From the NCBI GenBank assembly GCA_037178625.1, contig JAWZXG010000037.1, forward strand, positions 61,788 to 125,787: a DNA stretch of 64,000 nt. The letters are read 5' to 3'. Source of the DNA: Skeletonema tropicum. Lineage: Eukaryota > Bacillariophyta > Thalassiosirophyceae > Thalassiosirales > Thalassiosiraceae. The notes beneath the pieces were generated by a model, which saw nothing but the letters and a program-made list of their open reading frames with translations, was not told the DNA's origin and did not search any database. Position 1 is the first letter of the stretch. Every line of letters begins with the position of its first letter. Below, one piece after another: positions 37,601-51,290 of this stretch. Made by a program: the position numbers and the translations under genes.

Positions 37601-40600
37601 GGGCATCAATATCCCCAGATATCCAGCACTGGGCATAGATATCCCCAGATATCTAGCTCTGGGCATCGATATCCAATGAGATATCTAGCACTGGGCATCG
37701 ATATCACCATATATCTAGCACTGGGCATCGATATCCAGCACTGGAATCGATATCCAGTGAGATATCTAGCTCTGGGCATCAATATCCAATGAGATATCTA
37801 GCACTGGGCATCGATATCACCATATATCTAGCACTGGGCATCGATATCCAGTGAGATATCTAGCACAGGGCATCGATATCCAGTGAGATATCTAGCTCTG
37901 GGCATTGATATGCCCAGATATCCAGCACTGTGCATCGATATCCCCAGATAGCCAGCACTGGGCATCAATATCGCCAGATATCTAGCTCTGGGCATCGATA
38001 TCCAGTGAGATATCTAGGACTGGACATCGATATCGCCTGATATCTAGCACTGGGCATCGATATCCTGTGAGATATCTAGCACTGGGCATCGATATCGCAA
38101 GATATCTAGCACTGGGCATTGATATCCAGTGAGATATCTAGCACTGGGCATCGATATCCAGTGAGAGGATATCTAACACTGGGCATCGATGTCACCAGAT
38201 ATCTAGCACTGGGCATCAATATCCCCAGATATCCAGCACTGGGCATAGATATCCCCAGATATCTAGCTCTGGGCATCGATATCCAATGAGATATCTAGCA
38301 CTGGGCATCGATATCACCATATATCTAGCACTGGGCATCGATATCCAGCACTGGGCATCGATATCCAGTGAGATATCTAGCTCTGGGCATCAATATCCAA
38401 TGAGATATCTAGCACTGGGCATCGATATTACCATATATCTAGCACTGGGCATCGATATCCATTGAGATATCTAGCACAGGGCATCGATATCCAGTGAGAT
38501 ATCTAGCACTGGGCATTGATATGCCCAGATATCCAGCACTGTGCATCGATATCCCCAGATAGCCAGCACAGGGCATCAATATCGCCAGATATCTAGCTCT
38601 GGGCATTGATATCCAGTGAGATATCTAGGACTGGACATCGATATCGCCTGATATCTAGCACTGGGCATCGATATCCTGTGAGATATCTAGCACTGGGCAT
38701 CGATATCGCAAGATTTCTAGCACTGGACATCGACATCAATATCCAGTGAGATATCTAGCACTGGGCATCGATATCCAGTGAGAGGATATCTAACACTGGG
38801 CATCGATGTCACCAGATATCTAGCACTGGGCATCAATATCCCCAGATATCCAGCACTGGGCATAGATATCCCCAGATATCTAGCTCTGGGCATCGATATC
38901 CAATGAGATATCTAGCACTGGGCATCGATATCACCATATATCTAGCACTGGGCATCGATATCCAGCACTGGGCATCGATATCCAGTGAGATATCTAGCTC
39001 TGGGCATCAATATCCAATGAGATATCTAGCACTGGGCATCGATATCACCATATATCTAGCACTGGGCATCGATATCCATTGAGATATCTAGCACAGGGCA
39101 TCGATATCCAGTGAGATATCTAGCACTGGGCATTGATATGCCCAGATATCCAGCACTGTGCATCGATATCCCCAGATAGCCAGCACTGGGCATCAATATC
39201 GCCAGATATCTAGCTCTGGGCATCGATATCCAGTGAGATATCTAGGACTGGACATCGATATCGCCTGATATCTAGCACTGGGCATCGATATCCTGTGAGA
39301 TATCTAGCACTGGGCATCGATATCGCAAGATTTCTAGCACTGGACATCGACATCAATATCCAGTGAGATATCTAGCACTGGGCATCGATATCCAGTGAGA
39401 GGATATCTAACACTGGGCATCGATGTCACCAGATATCTAGCACTGGGCATCAATGTCCCCAGATATCCAGCACTGGGCATAGATATCCCCAGATATCTAG
39501 CTCTGGGCATCGATATCCAATGAGATATCTAGCACTGGGCATCGATATCACCATATATCTAGCACTGGGCATCGATATCCAGCACTGGAATCGATATCCA
39601 GTGAGATATCTAGCTCTGGGCATCAATATCCAATGAGATATCTAGCACTGGGCATTGATATCACCATATATCTAGCACTGGGCATCGATATCCAGTGAGA
39701 TATCTAGCACAGGGCATCGATATCCAGTGAGATATCTAGCTCTGGGCATTGATATGCCCAGATATCCAGCACTGTGCATCGATATCCCCAGATAGCCAGC
39801 ACTGGGCATCAATATCGCCAGATATCTAGCTCTGGGCATCGATATCCAGTGAGATATCTAGGACTGGACATCGATATCGCCTGATATCTAGCACTGGGCA
39901 TCGATATCCTGTGAGATATCTAGCACTGGGCATCGATATCGCAAGATTTCTAGCACTGGGCATTGATATCCAGTGAGATATTTAGCACTGGGCATCGATA
40001 TCCAGTGAGAGGATATCTAACACTGGGCATCGATGTCACCAGATATCTAGCACTGGGCATCAATATCCCCAGATATCCAGCACTGGGCATAGATATCCCC
40101 AGATATCTAGCTCTGGGCATCGATATCCAATGAGATATCTAGCACTGGGCATCGATATCACCATATATCTAGCACTGGGCATCGATATCCAGCACTGGGC
40201 ATCGATATCCAGTGAGATATCTAGCTCTGGGCATCAATATCCAATGAGATATCTAGCACTGGGCATCGATATCACCATATATCTAGCACTGGGCATCGAT
40301 ATCCATTGAGATATCTAGCACAGGGCATCGATATCCAGTGAGATATCTAGCACTGGGCATTGATATCCCCAGATATCCAGCACTGTGCATCGATATCCCC
40401 AGATAGCCAGCACTGGGCATCAATATCGCCAGATATCTAGCTCTGGGCATCGATATCCAGTGAGATATCTAGGACTGGACATCGATATCGCCTGATATCT
40501 AGCACTGGGCATCGATATCCTGTGAGATATCTAGCACTGGGCATCGATATCGCAAGATTTCTAGCACTGGACATCGATATCCAGTGAGATATCTAGCACT

Positions 40601-43600
40601 GGGCATCGATATCCAGTGAGAGGATATCTAACACTGGGCATCGATGTCACCAGATATCTAGCACTGGGCATCAATATCCCCAGATATCCAGCACTGGGCA
40701 TAGATATCCCCAGATATCTAGCTCTGGGCATCGATATCCAATGAGATATCTAGCACTGGGCATCGATATCACCATATATCTAGCACTGGGCATCGATATC
40801 CAGCACTGGGCATCGATATCCAGTGAGATATCTAGCTCTGGGCATCAATATCCAATGAGATATCTAGCACTGGGCATCGATATCACCATATATCTAGCCC
40901 TGGGCATCGATATCCATTGACATATCTAGCACAGGGCATCGATATCCAGTGAGATATCTAGCACTGGGCATTGATATGCCCAGATATCCAGCACTGTGCA
41001 TCGATATCCCCAGATAGCCAGCACTGGGCATCAATATCGCCAGATATCTAGCTCTGGGCATCAATATCCAGTGAGATATCTAGGACTGGACATCGATATC
41101 ACCATATATCTAGCACTGGGCATCGATATCCTGTGAGATATCTAGCACTGGGCATCGATATCGCAAGATTTCTAGCACTGGACATCGACATCAATATCCA
41201 GTGAGATATCTAGCACTGGGCATCGATATCCAGTGAGAGGATATCTAGCACTGGGCATCGATGTCACCAGATATCTAGCACTGGGCATCAATATCCCCAG
41301 ATATCCAGCACTGGGCATAGATATCCCCAGATATCTAGCTCTGGGCATCGATATCCAATGAGATAGCCAGCACTGGGCATCGATATCACCATATATCTAG
41401 CACTGGGCATCGATATCCAGCACTGGGCATCGATATCCAGTGAGATATCTAGCTCTGGGCATCAATATCCAATGAGATATCTAGCACTGGGCATCGATAT
41501 CACCATATATCTAGCACTGGGCATCGATATCCATTGAGATATCTAGCACAGGGCATCGATATCCAGTGAGATATCTAGCACTGGGCATTGATATGCCCAG
41601 ATATCCAGCACTGTGCATCGATATCCCCAGATAGCCAGCACTGGGCATCAATATCGCCAGATATCTAGCTCTGGGCATCAATATCCAGTGAGATATCTAG
41701 GACTGGACATCGATATCACCATATATCTAGCACTGGGCATCGATATCCTGTGAGATATCTAGCACTGGGCATCGATATCGCAAGATTTCTAGCACTGGAC
41801 ATCGACATCAATATCCAGTGAGATATCTAGCACTGGGCATCGATATCCAGTGAGAGGATATCTAGCACTGGGCATCGATGTCACCAGATATCTAGCACTG
41901 GGCATCAATATCCCCAGATATCCAGCACTGGGCATAGATATCCCCAGATATCTAGCTCTGGGCATCGATATCCAATGAGATAGCCAGCACTGGGCATCGA
42001 TATCACCATATATCTAGCACTGGGCATCGATATCCAGCACTGGGCATCGATATCCAGTGAGATATCTAGCTCTGGGCATCAATATCCAATGAGATATCTA
42101 GCACTGGGCATCGATATCACCATATATCTAGCACTGGGCATCGATATCCATTGAGATATCTAGCACAGGGCATCGATATCCAGTGAGATATCTAGCACTG
42201 GGCATTGATATGCCCAGATATCCAGCACTGTGCATCGATATCCCCAGATAGCCAGCACTGGGCATCAATATCGCCAGATATCTAGCTCTGGGCATCGATA
42301 TCCAGTGAGATATCTAGGACTGGACATTGATATCGCCTGATATCTAGCACTGGGCATCGATATCCTGTGAGATATCTAGCACTGGGCATCGATATCGCAA
42401 GATTTCTAGCACTGGACATCAACATCAATATCCAGTGAGATATCTAGCACTGGGCATCGATATCCAGTGAGAGGATATCTAACACTGGGCATCGATGTCA
42501 CCAAATATCTAGCACTGGGCATCAATATCCCCAGATATCCAGCACTGGGCATAGATATCCCCAGATATCTAGCTCTGGGCATCGATATCCAATGAGATAT
42601 CTAGCACTGGGCATCGATATCACCATATATCTAGCACTGGGCATCAATATCCAGCACTGGGCATCGATATCCAGTGAGATATCTAGCTCTGGGCATCAAT
42701 ATCCAATGAGATATCTAGCACTGGGCATCGATATCACCATATATCTAGCACATGGGCATCGATATCCATTGAGATATCTAGCACAGGGCATCGATATCCA
42801 GTGAGATATCTAGCACTGGGCATTGATATGCCCAGATATCCAGCACTGTGCATCGATATCCCCAGAAAGCCAGCACTGGGCATCAATATCGCCAGATATC
42901 TAGCTCTGGGCATCGATATCCAGTGAGATATCTAGGACTGGACATCGATATCGCCTGATATCTAGCACTGGGCATCGATATCCTGTGAGATATCTAGCAC
43001 TGGGCATCAATATCACAAGATTTCTAGCACTGGGCATCGATATCCAGTGAGATATCTAGCACTGGGCATCGATATCCAGTGAGAGGATATCTAACACTGG
43101 GCATCGATGTCACCAGATATCTAGCACTGGGCATCAATATCCCCAGATATCCAGCACTGGGCATAGATATCCCCAGATATCTAGCTCTGGGCATCGATAT
43201 CCAATGAGATATCTAGCACTGGGCATCGATATCACCATATATCTAGCACTGGGCATCGATATCCAGTGAGATATCTAGCTCTGGGCATCAATATCCAATG
43301 AGATATCTAGCACTGGGCATCGATATCACCATATATCTAGCACTGGGCATCGATATCCATTGAGATATCTAGCACTGGGCATCGATATCCAGTGAGATAT
43401 CTAGCACTGGGCACACTGTGCATCGATATCCCCAGAAAGCCAGCACTGGGCATCAATATCGCCAGATATCTAGCTCTGGGCATCGATATCCAGTGAGATA
43501 TCTAGGACTGGACATTGATATCGCCTGATATCTAGCACTGGGCATCGATATCCTGTGAGATATCTAGCACTGGGCATCAATATCGCAAGATTTCTAGCAC

Positions 43601-46600
43601 TGGACATCGGCATCAATATCCAGTGAGATATCTAGCACTGGGCATCGATATCCAGTGAGAGGATATCTAACACTGGGCATCGATGTCACCAGATATCTAG
43701 CACTGGGCATCAATATCCCCAGATATCCAGCACTGGGCATAGATATCCCCAGATATCTAGCTCTGGGCATCGATATCCAATGAGATATCTAGCACTGGGC
43801 ATCGATATCACCATATATCTAGCACTGGGCATCGATATCCAGCACTGGGCATCGATATCCAGTGAGATATCTAGCTCTGGGCATCAATATCCAGTGAGAT
43901 ATCTAGCACTGGGCATCGATATCACCATATATCTAGCACTGGGCATCGATATCCTGTGAGATATCTAGCACAGGGCATCGATATCCAGTGAGATATCTAG
44001 CACTGGGCATTGATATGCCCAGATATCCAGCACTGTGCATCGATATCCCCAGATAGCCAGCACTGGGCATCAATATCGCCAGATATCTAGCTCTGGGCAT
44101 CGATATCCAGTGAGATATCTAGGACTAGACATCGATATCGCCTGATATCTAGCACTGGGCATCGATATCCTGTGAGATATCTAGCACTGGGCATCGATAT
44201 CGCAAGATTTCTAGCACTGGGCATCGATATCCAGTGAGATATCTAGCACTGGGCATCGATATCCAGTGAGAGGATATCTAACACTGGGCATCGATGTCAC
44301 CAGATATCTAGCACTGGGCATCAATATCCCCAGATATCCAGCACTGGGCATAGATATCCCCAGATATCTAGCTCTGGGCATCGATATCTAATGAGATATC
44401 TAGCACTGGGCATCGATATCACCATATATCTAGCACTGGGCATCGATATCCAGCACTGGGCATCGATATCCAGTGAGATATCTAGCTCTGGGCATCAATA
44501 TCCAATGAGATATCTAGCACTGGGCATCGATATCACCATATATCTAGCACTGGGCATCGATATCCATTGAGATATCTAGCACAGGGCATCGATATCCAGT
44601 GAGATATCTAGCACTGGGCATTGATATGCCCAGATATCCAGCACTGTGCATCGATATCCCCAGATAGCCAGCACTGGGCATCAATATCGCCAGATATCTA
44701 GCTCTGGGCATTGATATCCAGTGAGATATCTAGGACTGGACATCGATATCGCCTGATATCAAGCACTGGGCATCGATATCCTGTGAGATATCTAGCACTG
44801 GGCATCGATATCACAAGATTTCTAGCACTGGGCATCGATATCCAGTGAGATATCTAGCACTGAACATCGATATCCAGTGAGAGGATATCTAACACTGGGC
44901 ATCGATGTCACCAGATATCTAGCACTGGGCATCAATATCCCCAGATATCCAGCACTGGGCATAGATATCCCCAGATATCTAGCTCTGGGCATCGATATCC
45001 AATGAGATATCTAGCACTGGGCATCGGTATCACCATATATCTAGCACTGGGCATCGATATCCAGCACTGGGCATCGATATCCAGTGAGATATCTAGCTCT
45101 GGGCATCAATATCCAATGAGATATCTAGCACTGGGCATCGATATCACCATATATCTAGCACTGGGCATCGATATCCATTGAGATATCTAGCACAGGGCAT
45201 CGATATCCAGTGAGATATCTAGCACTGGGCATTGATATGCCCAGATATCCAGCACTGTGCATCGATATCCCCAGATAGCCAGCACTGGGCATCAATATCG
45301 CCAGATATCTAGCTCTGGGCATCGATATCCAGTGAGATATCTAGGACTGGACATCGATATCACCTGATATCTAGCACTGGGCATCGATATCCTGTGAGAT
45401 ATCTAGCACTGGGCATCGATATCGCAAGATTTCTAGCACTGGGCATCGATATCCAGTGAGATATCTAGCACTGGGCATCGATATCCAGTGAGAGGATATC
45501 TAACACTGGGCATCGATGTCACCAGATATCTAGCACTGGGCATCAATATCCCCAGATATCCAGCACTGGGCATAGATATCCCCAGATATCTAGCTCTGGG
45601 CATCGATATCTAATGAGATATCTAGCACTGGGCATCGATATCACCATATATCTAGCACTGGGCATCGATATCCAGCACTGGGCATCGATATCCAGTGAGA
45701 TATCTAGCTCTGGGCATCAATATCCAATGAGATATCTAGCACTGGGCATCGATATCACCATATATCTAGCACTGGGCATCGATATCCATTGAGATATCTA
45801 GCACAGGGCATCGATATCCAGTGAGATATCTAGCACTGGGCATTGATATGCCCAGATATCCAGCACTGTGCATCGATATCCCCAGATAGCCAGCACTGGG
45901 CATCAATATCGCCAGATATCTAGCTCTGGGCATTGATATCCAGTGAGATATCTAGGACTGGACATCGATATCGCCTGATATCTAGCACTGGGCATCGATA
46001 TCCTGTGAGATATCTAGCACTGGGCATCGATATCGCAAGATTTCTAGCACTGGGCATCGGCATCAATATCCAGTGAGATATCTAGCACTGGGCATCGATA
46101 TCCAGTGAGAGGATATCTAACACTGGGCATCGATGTCACCAGATATCTAGCACTGGTCATCAATATCCCCAGATATCCAGCACTGGGCATAGATATCCCC
46201 AGATATCTAGCTCTGGGCATCGATATCCAATGAGATATCTAGCACTGGGCATCGATATCACCATATATCTAGCACTGGGCATCGATATCCAGCACTGGGC
46301 ATCGATATCCAGTGAGATATCTAGCTCTGGGCATCAATATCCAATGAGATATCTAGCACTGGGCATCGATATCACCATATATCTAGCACTGGGCATCGAT
46401 ATCCATTGAGATATCTAGCACAGGGCATCGATATCCAGTGAGATATCTAGCACTGGGCATTGATATGCCCAGATATCCAGCACTGTGCATCGATATCCCC
46501 AGATAGCCAGCACTGGGCATCAATACCGCCAGATATCTAGCTCTGGGCATCGATATCCAGTGAGATATCTAGGACTGGACATCGATATCGCCTGATATCT

Positions 46601-49600
46601 AGCACTGGGCATCGATATCCTGTGAGATATCTAGCACTGGGCATCAATATCGCAAGATTTCTAGCACTGGGCATCGATATCCAGTGAGATATCTAGCACT
46701 GGGCATCGATATCCAGTGAGAGGATATCTAACACTGGGCATCGATGTCACCAGATATCTAGCACTGGGCATCAATATCCCCAGATATCCAGCACTGGGCA
46801 TAGATATCCCCAGATATCTAGCTCTGGGCATCGATATCCAGTGAGATATCTAGCACTGGGCATCGATATCACCATATATCTAGCACTGGGCATCGATATC
46901 CAGCACTGGGCATCGATATCCAGTGAGATATCTAGCTCTGGGCATCAATATCCAATGAGATATCTAGCACTGGGCATCAATATCCAATGAGATATCTAGC
47001 ACTGGGCATCGATATCACCATATATCTAGCACTGGGCATCGATATCCATTGAGATATCTAGCACAGGGCATCGATATCCAGTGAGATATCTAGCACTGGG
47101 CATTGATATGCCCAGATATCCAGCACAGGGCATCGATATCCCCAGATAGCCAGCACTGGGCATCAATATCGCCAGATATCTAGCTCTGGGCATCGATATC
47201 CAGTGAGATATCTAGGACTGGACATCGATATCGCCTGATATCTAGCACTGGGCATCGATATCCTGTGAGATATCTAGCACTGGGCATCAATATCGCAAGA
47301 TTTCTAGCACTGGACATCGGCATCAATATTCAGTGAGATATCTAGCACTGGGCATCGATATCCAGTGAGAGGATATCTAACACTGGGCATCGATATCAGC
47401 AGATTTCTAGCACTGGGCATCAATATCCCCAGATATCCAGCACTGGGCATAGATATCCCCAGATATCTAGCTCTGGGCATCGATATCCAATGAGATATCT
47501 AGCACTGGGCATCGATATCACCATATATCTAGCACTGGGCATCGATATCCAGCACTGGGCATCGATATCCAGTGAGATATCTAGCTCTGGGCATCAATAT
47601 CCAATGAGATATCTAGCACTGGGCATCGATATCACCATATATCTAGCACTGGGCATCGATATCCATTGAGATATCTAGCACAGGGCATCGATATCCAGTG
47701 AGATATCTAGCACTGGGCATTGATATGCCCAGATATCCAGCACTGTGCATCGATATCCCCAGATAGCCAGCACTGGGCATCAATATCGCCAGATATCTAG
47801 CACTGGGCATTGATATCCAGTGAGATATCTAGGACTGGACATCGATATCGCCTGATATCTAGCACTGGGCATCGATATCCTGTGAGATATCTAGCACTGG
47901 GTATCGATATCGCAAGATTTCTAGCACTGGGCATCGATATCCAGTGAGATATCTAGCACTGAACATCGATATCCAGTGAGAGGATATCTAACACTGCGCA
48001 TCGATGTCACCAGATATCTAGCACTGGGCATCAATATCCCCAGATATCTAGCTCTAGGCATCAATATCCAATGAGATATCTAGCACTGGGCATTGATATC
48101 ACCATATATCTAGCACTGGGCATCGATATCCAGCACTGGGCATCGATATCCAGTGAGATATCTAGCTCTGGGCATCAATATCCAATGAGATATCTAGCAC
48201 TGGGCATCGATATCACCATATATCTAGCACTGGGCATCGATATCCATTGAGATATCTAGCACAGGGCATCGATATCCAGTGAGATATCTAGCACTGGGCA
48301 TTGATATGCCCAGATATCCAGCACTGTGCATCGATATCCCCAGATAGCCAGCACTGGGCATCAATATCGCCAGATATCTAGCTCTGGGCATCGATATCCA
48401 GTGAGATATCTAGGACTGGACATCGATATCGCCTGATATCTAGCACTGGGCATCGATATCCTGTGAGATATCTAGCACTGGGCATCAATATCGCAAGATT
48501 TCTAGCACTGGACATCGATATCCAGTGAGATATCTAGCACTGGGCATCGATATCCAGTGAGAGGATATCTAACACTGGGCATCGATGTCACCAGATATCT
48601 AGCACTGGGCATCAATATCCCCAGATATCCAGCACTGGGCATAGATATCCCCAGATATCTAGCTCTGGGCATCGATATCCAATGAGATATCTAGCACTGG
48701 GCATCGATATCACCATATATCTAGCACTGGGCATCGATATCCAGCACTGGGCATCGATATCCAGTGAGATATCTAGCTCTGGGCATCAATATCCAATGAG
48801 ATATCTAGCACTGGGCATCGATATCACCATATATCTAGCACTGGGCATCGATATCCATTGAGATATCTAGCACAGGGCATCGATATCCAGTGAGATATCT
48901 AGCACTGGGCATTGATATGCCCAGATATCCAGCACTGTGCATCGATATCCCCAGATAGCCAGCACTGGGCATCAATATCGCCAGATATCTAGCTCTGGGC
49001 ATCGATATCCAGTGAGATATCTAGGACTGGACATCAATATCGCCTGATATCTAGCACTGGGCATCGATATCCTGTGAGATATCTAGCACTGGGCATCGAT
49101 ATCGCAAGATTTCTAGCACTGAGCATCGGCATCAATATCCAGTGAGATATCTAGCACTGGGCATCGATATCCAGTGAGAGGATATCTAACACTGGGCATC
49201 GATGTCACCAGATATCTAGCACTGGGCATCAATATCCCCAGATATCCAGCACTGGGCATAGATATCCCCAGATATCTAGCTCTGGGCATCGATATCCAAT
49301 GAGATATCTAGCACTGGGCATCGATATCACCATATATCTAGCACTGGGCATCGATATCCAGCACTGGGCATCGATATCCAGTGAGATATCTAGCTCTGGG
49401 CATCAATATCCAATGAGATATCTAGCACTGGGCATCGATATCACCATATATCTAGCACTGGGCATCGATATCCATTGAGATATCTAGCACAGGGCATCGA
49501 TATCCAGTGAGATATCTAGCACTGGGCATTGATATGCCCAGATATTTAGCACTGTGCATCGATATCCCCAGATAGCCAGCACTGGGCATCAATATCGCCA

Positions 49601-51093
49601 GATATCTAGCTCTGGGCATCGATATCCAGTGAGATATCTAGGACTGGACATCGATATCGCCTGATATCTAGCACTGGGCATCGATATCCTGTGAGATATC
49701 TAGCACTGGGCATCGATATCGCAAGATTTCTAGCACTGGGCATCGGCATCAATATCCAGTGAGATATCTAGCACTGGGCATCGATATCCAGTGAGAGGAT
49801 ATCTAACACTGGGCATCGATGTCACCAGATATCTAGCACTGGGCATCAATATCCCCAGATATCCAGCACTGGGCATAGATATCCCCAGATATCTAGCTCT
49901 AGGCATCGATATCCAATGAGATATCTAGCACTGGGCATCGATATCACCATATATCTAGCACTGGGCATCGATATCCAGTGAGATATCTAGCTCTGGGCAT
50001 CAATATCCAATGAGATATCTAGCACTGGGCATCGATATCACCATATATCTAGCACTGGGCATCGATATCCATTGAGATATCTAGCACAGGGCAACGATAT
50101 CCAGTGAGATATCTAGCACTGGGCATTGATATGCCCAGATATCCAGCACTGTGCATCGATATCCCCAGATAGCCAGCACTGGGCATCAATATCGCCAGAT
50201 ATCTAGCTCTGGGCATCGATATCCAGTGAGATATCTAGGACTGGACATCGATATCGCCTGATATCTAGCACTGGGCATCGATATCCTGTGAGATATCTAG
50301 CACTGGGCATCGATATCGCAAGATTTCTAGCACTGGACATCGGCATCAATATCCAGTGAGATATCTAGCACTGGGCATCGATATCCAGTGAGAGGATATC
50401 TAACACTGGGCATCGATGTCACCAGATATCTAGCACTGATCATCAATATCCCCAGATATCCAGCACTGGGCATAGATATCCCCAGATATCTAGCTCTGGG
50501 CATCGATATCCAATGAGATATCTAGCACTGGGCATCGATATCACCATATATCTAGCACTGGGCATCGATATCCAGCACTGGGCATCGATATCCAGTGAGA
50601 TATCTAGCTCTGGGCATCAATATCCAATGAGATATCTAGCACTGGGCATCGATATTACCATATATCTAGCACTGGGCATCGATATCCATTGAGATATCTA
50701 GCACAGGGCATCGATATTCAGTGAGATATCTAGCACTGGGCATTGATATGCCCAGATATCCAGCACTGTGCATCGATATCCCCAGATAGCCAGCACTGGG
50801 CATCAATATCGCCAGATATCTAGCTCTGGGCATCGATATCCAGTGAGATATCTAGGACTGGACATCGATATCGCCTGATATCTAGCACTGGGCATCGATA
50901 TCCTGTGAGATATCTAGCACTGGGCATCGATATCGCAAGATTTCTAGCACTGGGCATCGATATCCAGTGAGATATCTAGCACTGGGCATCGATATCCAGT
51001 GAGAGGAAATCCAACACTGGGCATCGATGTCACCAGATATCTAGCACTGGGCATCAATATCCCCAGATATCCAGCACTGGGCATAGATATCCC
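34577..51093. repeat. Higher-order satellite array, left block (~16.5 kb)
   Basis: The basic unit is about 29-32 bp, typified by ATATCTAGCACTGGGCATCG plus ATATCCAGTGAG, with variants in the last third (ACCAT, CCCCAG, GCCTG, GCAAG). Roughly 21 distinct variants follow one another in a fixed order, giving a higher-order repeat (HOR). The HOR-specific word GAGAGGATATCTAAC (or a one-base variant) starts at 28 places: 34,655, 35,098, 35,715, 36,326, 36,943, 37,553, 38,163 and so on to 51,001. Most spacings are 610/611 or 617 bp. Deviants are 443 (first copy, truncated), 576, 581, 597 and 649. The 6-bp difference comes from an extra CATCGG/CATCGA in one unit. Units contain the palindromes GATATC, ATCGAT and AGATATCT. 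No gene lies inside. Confidence 0.95.
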
Positions 51094-51271
51094 TGCTAAA
51101 ACACTACTACTACTTGGTAATGATCTTCTAGTACATGATTAAACGATAAAGTGACCTTGTCGGTTTGTTGTTTATGCACTTGGATGAAATTGGCGAGGAG
51201 TCCTCGATCGGTGTCGTGTTTACCGGAAAGTTTCCTGGAAACCGGAGATTGCTATCAGCTAGTCTCCAACA
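51094..51271 (-). repeat. 3' LTR of copia element 2
   Basis: This 178-bp repeat is 177/178 identical to the other copy (TTGTTTATG here, TTGATTATG there). In element sense it follows a short purine-rich stretch (GCAAGGGTG). Confidence 0.95.
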
Positions 51272-51290
51272 CACCCTTGCGGTGAACCGA

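Noticed and set aside
42592..42804. Short frames inside the satellite (also 55,514-55,786 and 57,128-57,424), reading YLALGIDI-like repeats
   Set aside because: They are translations of the repeat unit in places where private indels remove a stop. There is no start context or conserved length, and the pattern simply follows the satellite period.
34577..51093. Possible CRISPR array (short regular repeats)
   Set aside because: There are no unique spacers. Every part of the unit is repeated, units abut directly, and there are no cas genes in a eukaryotic-looking context.
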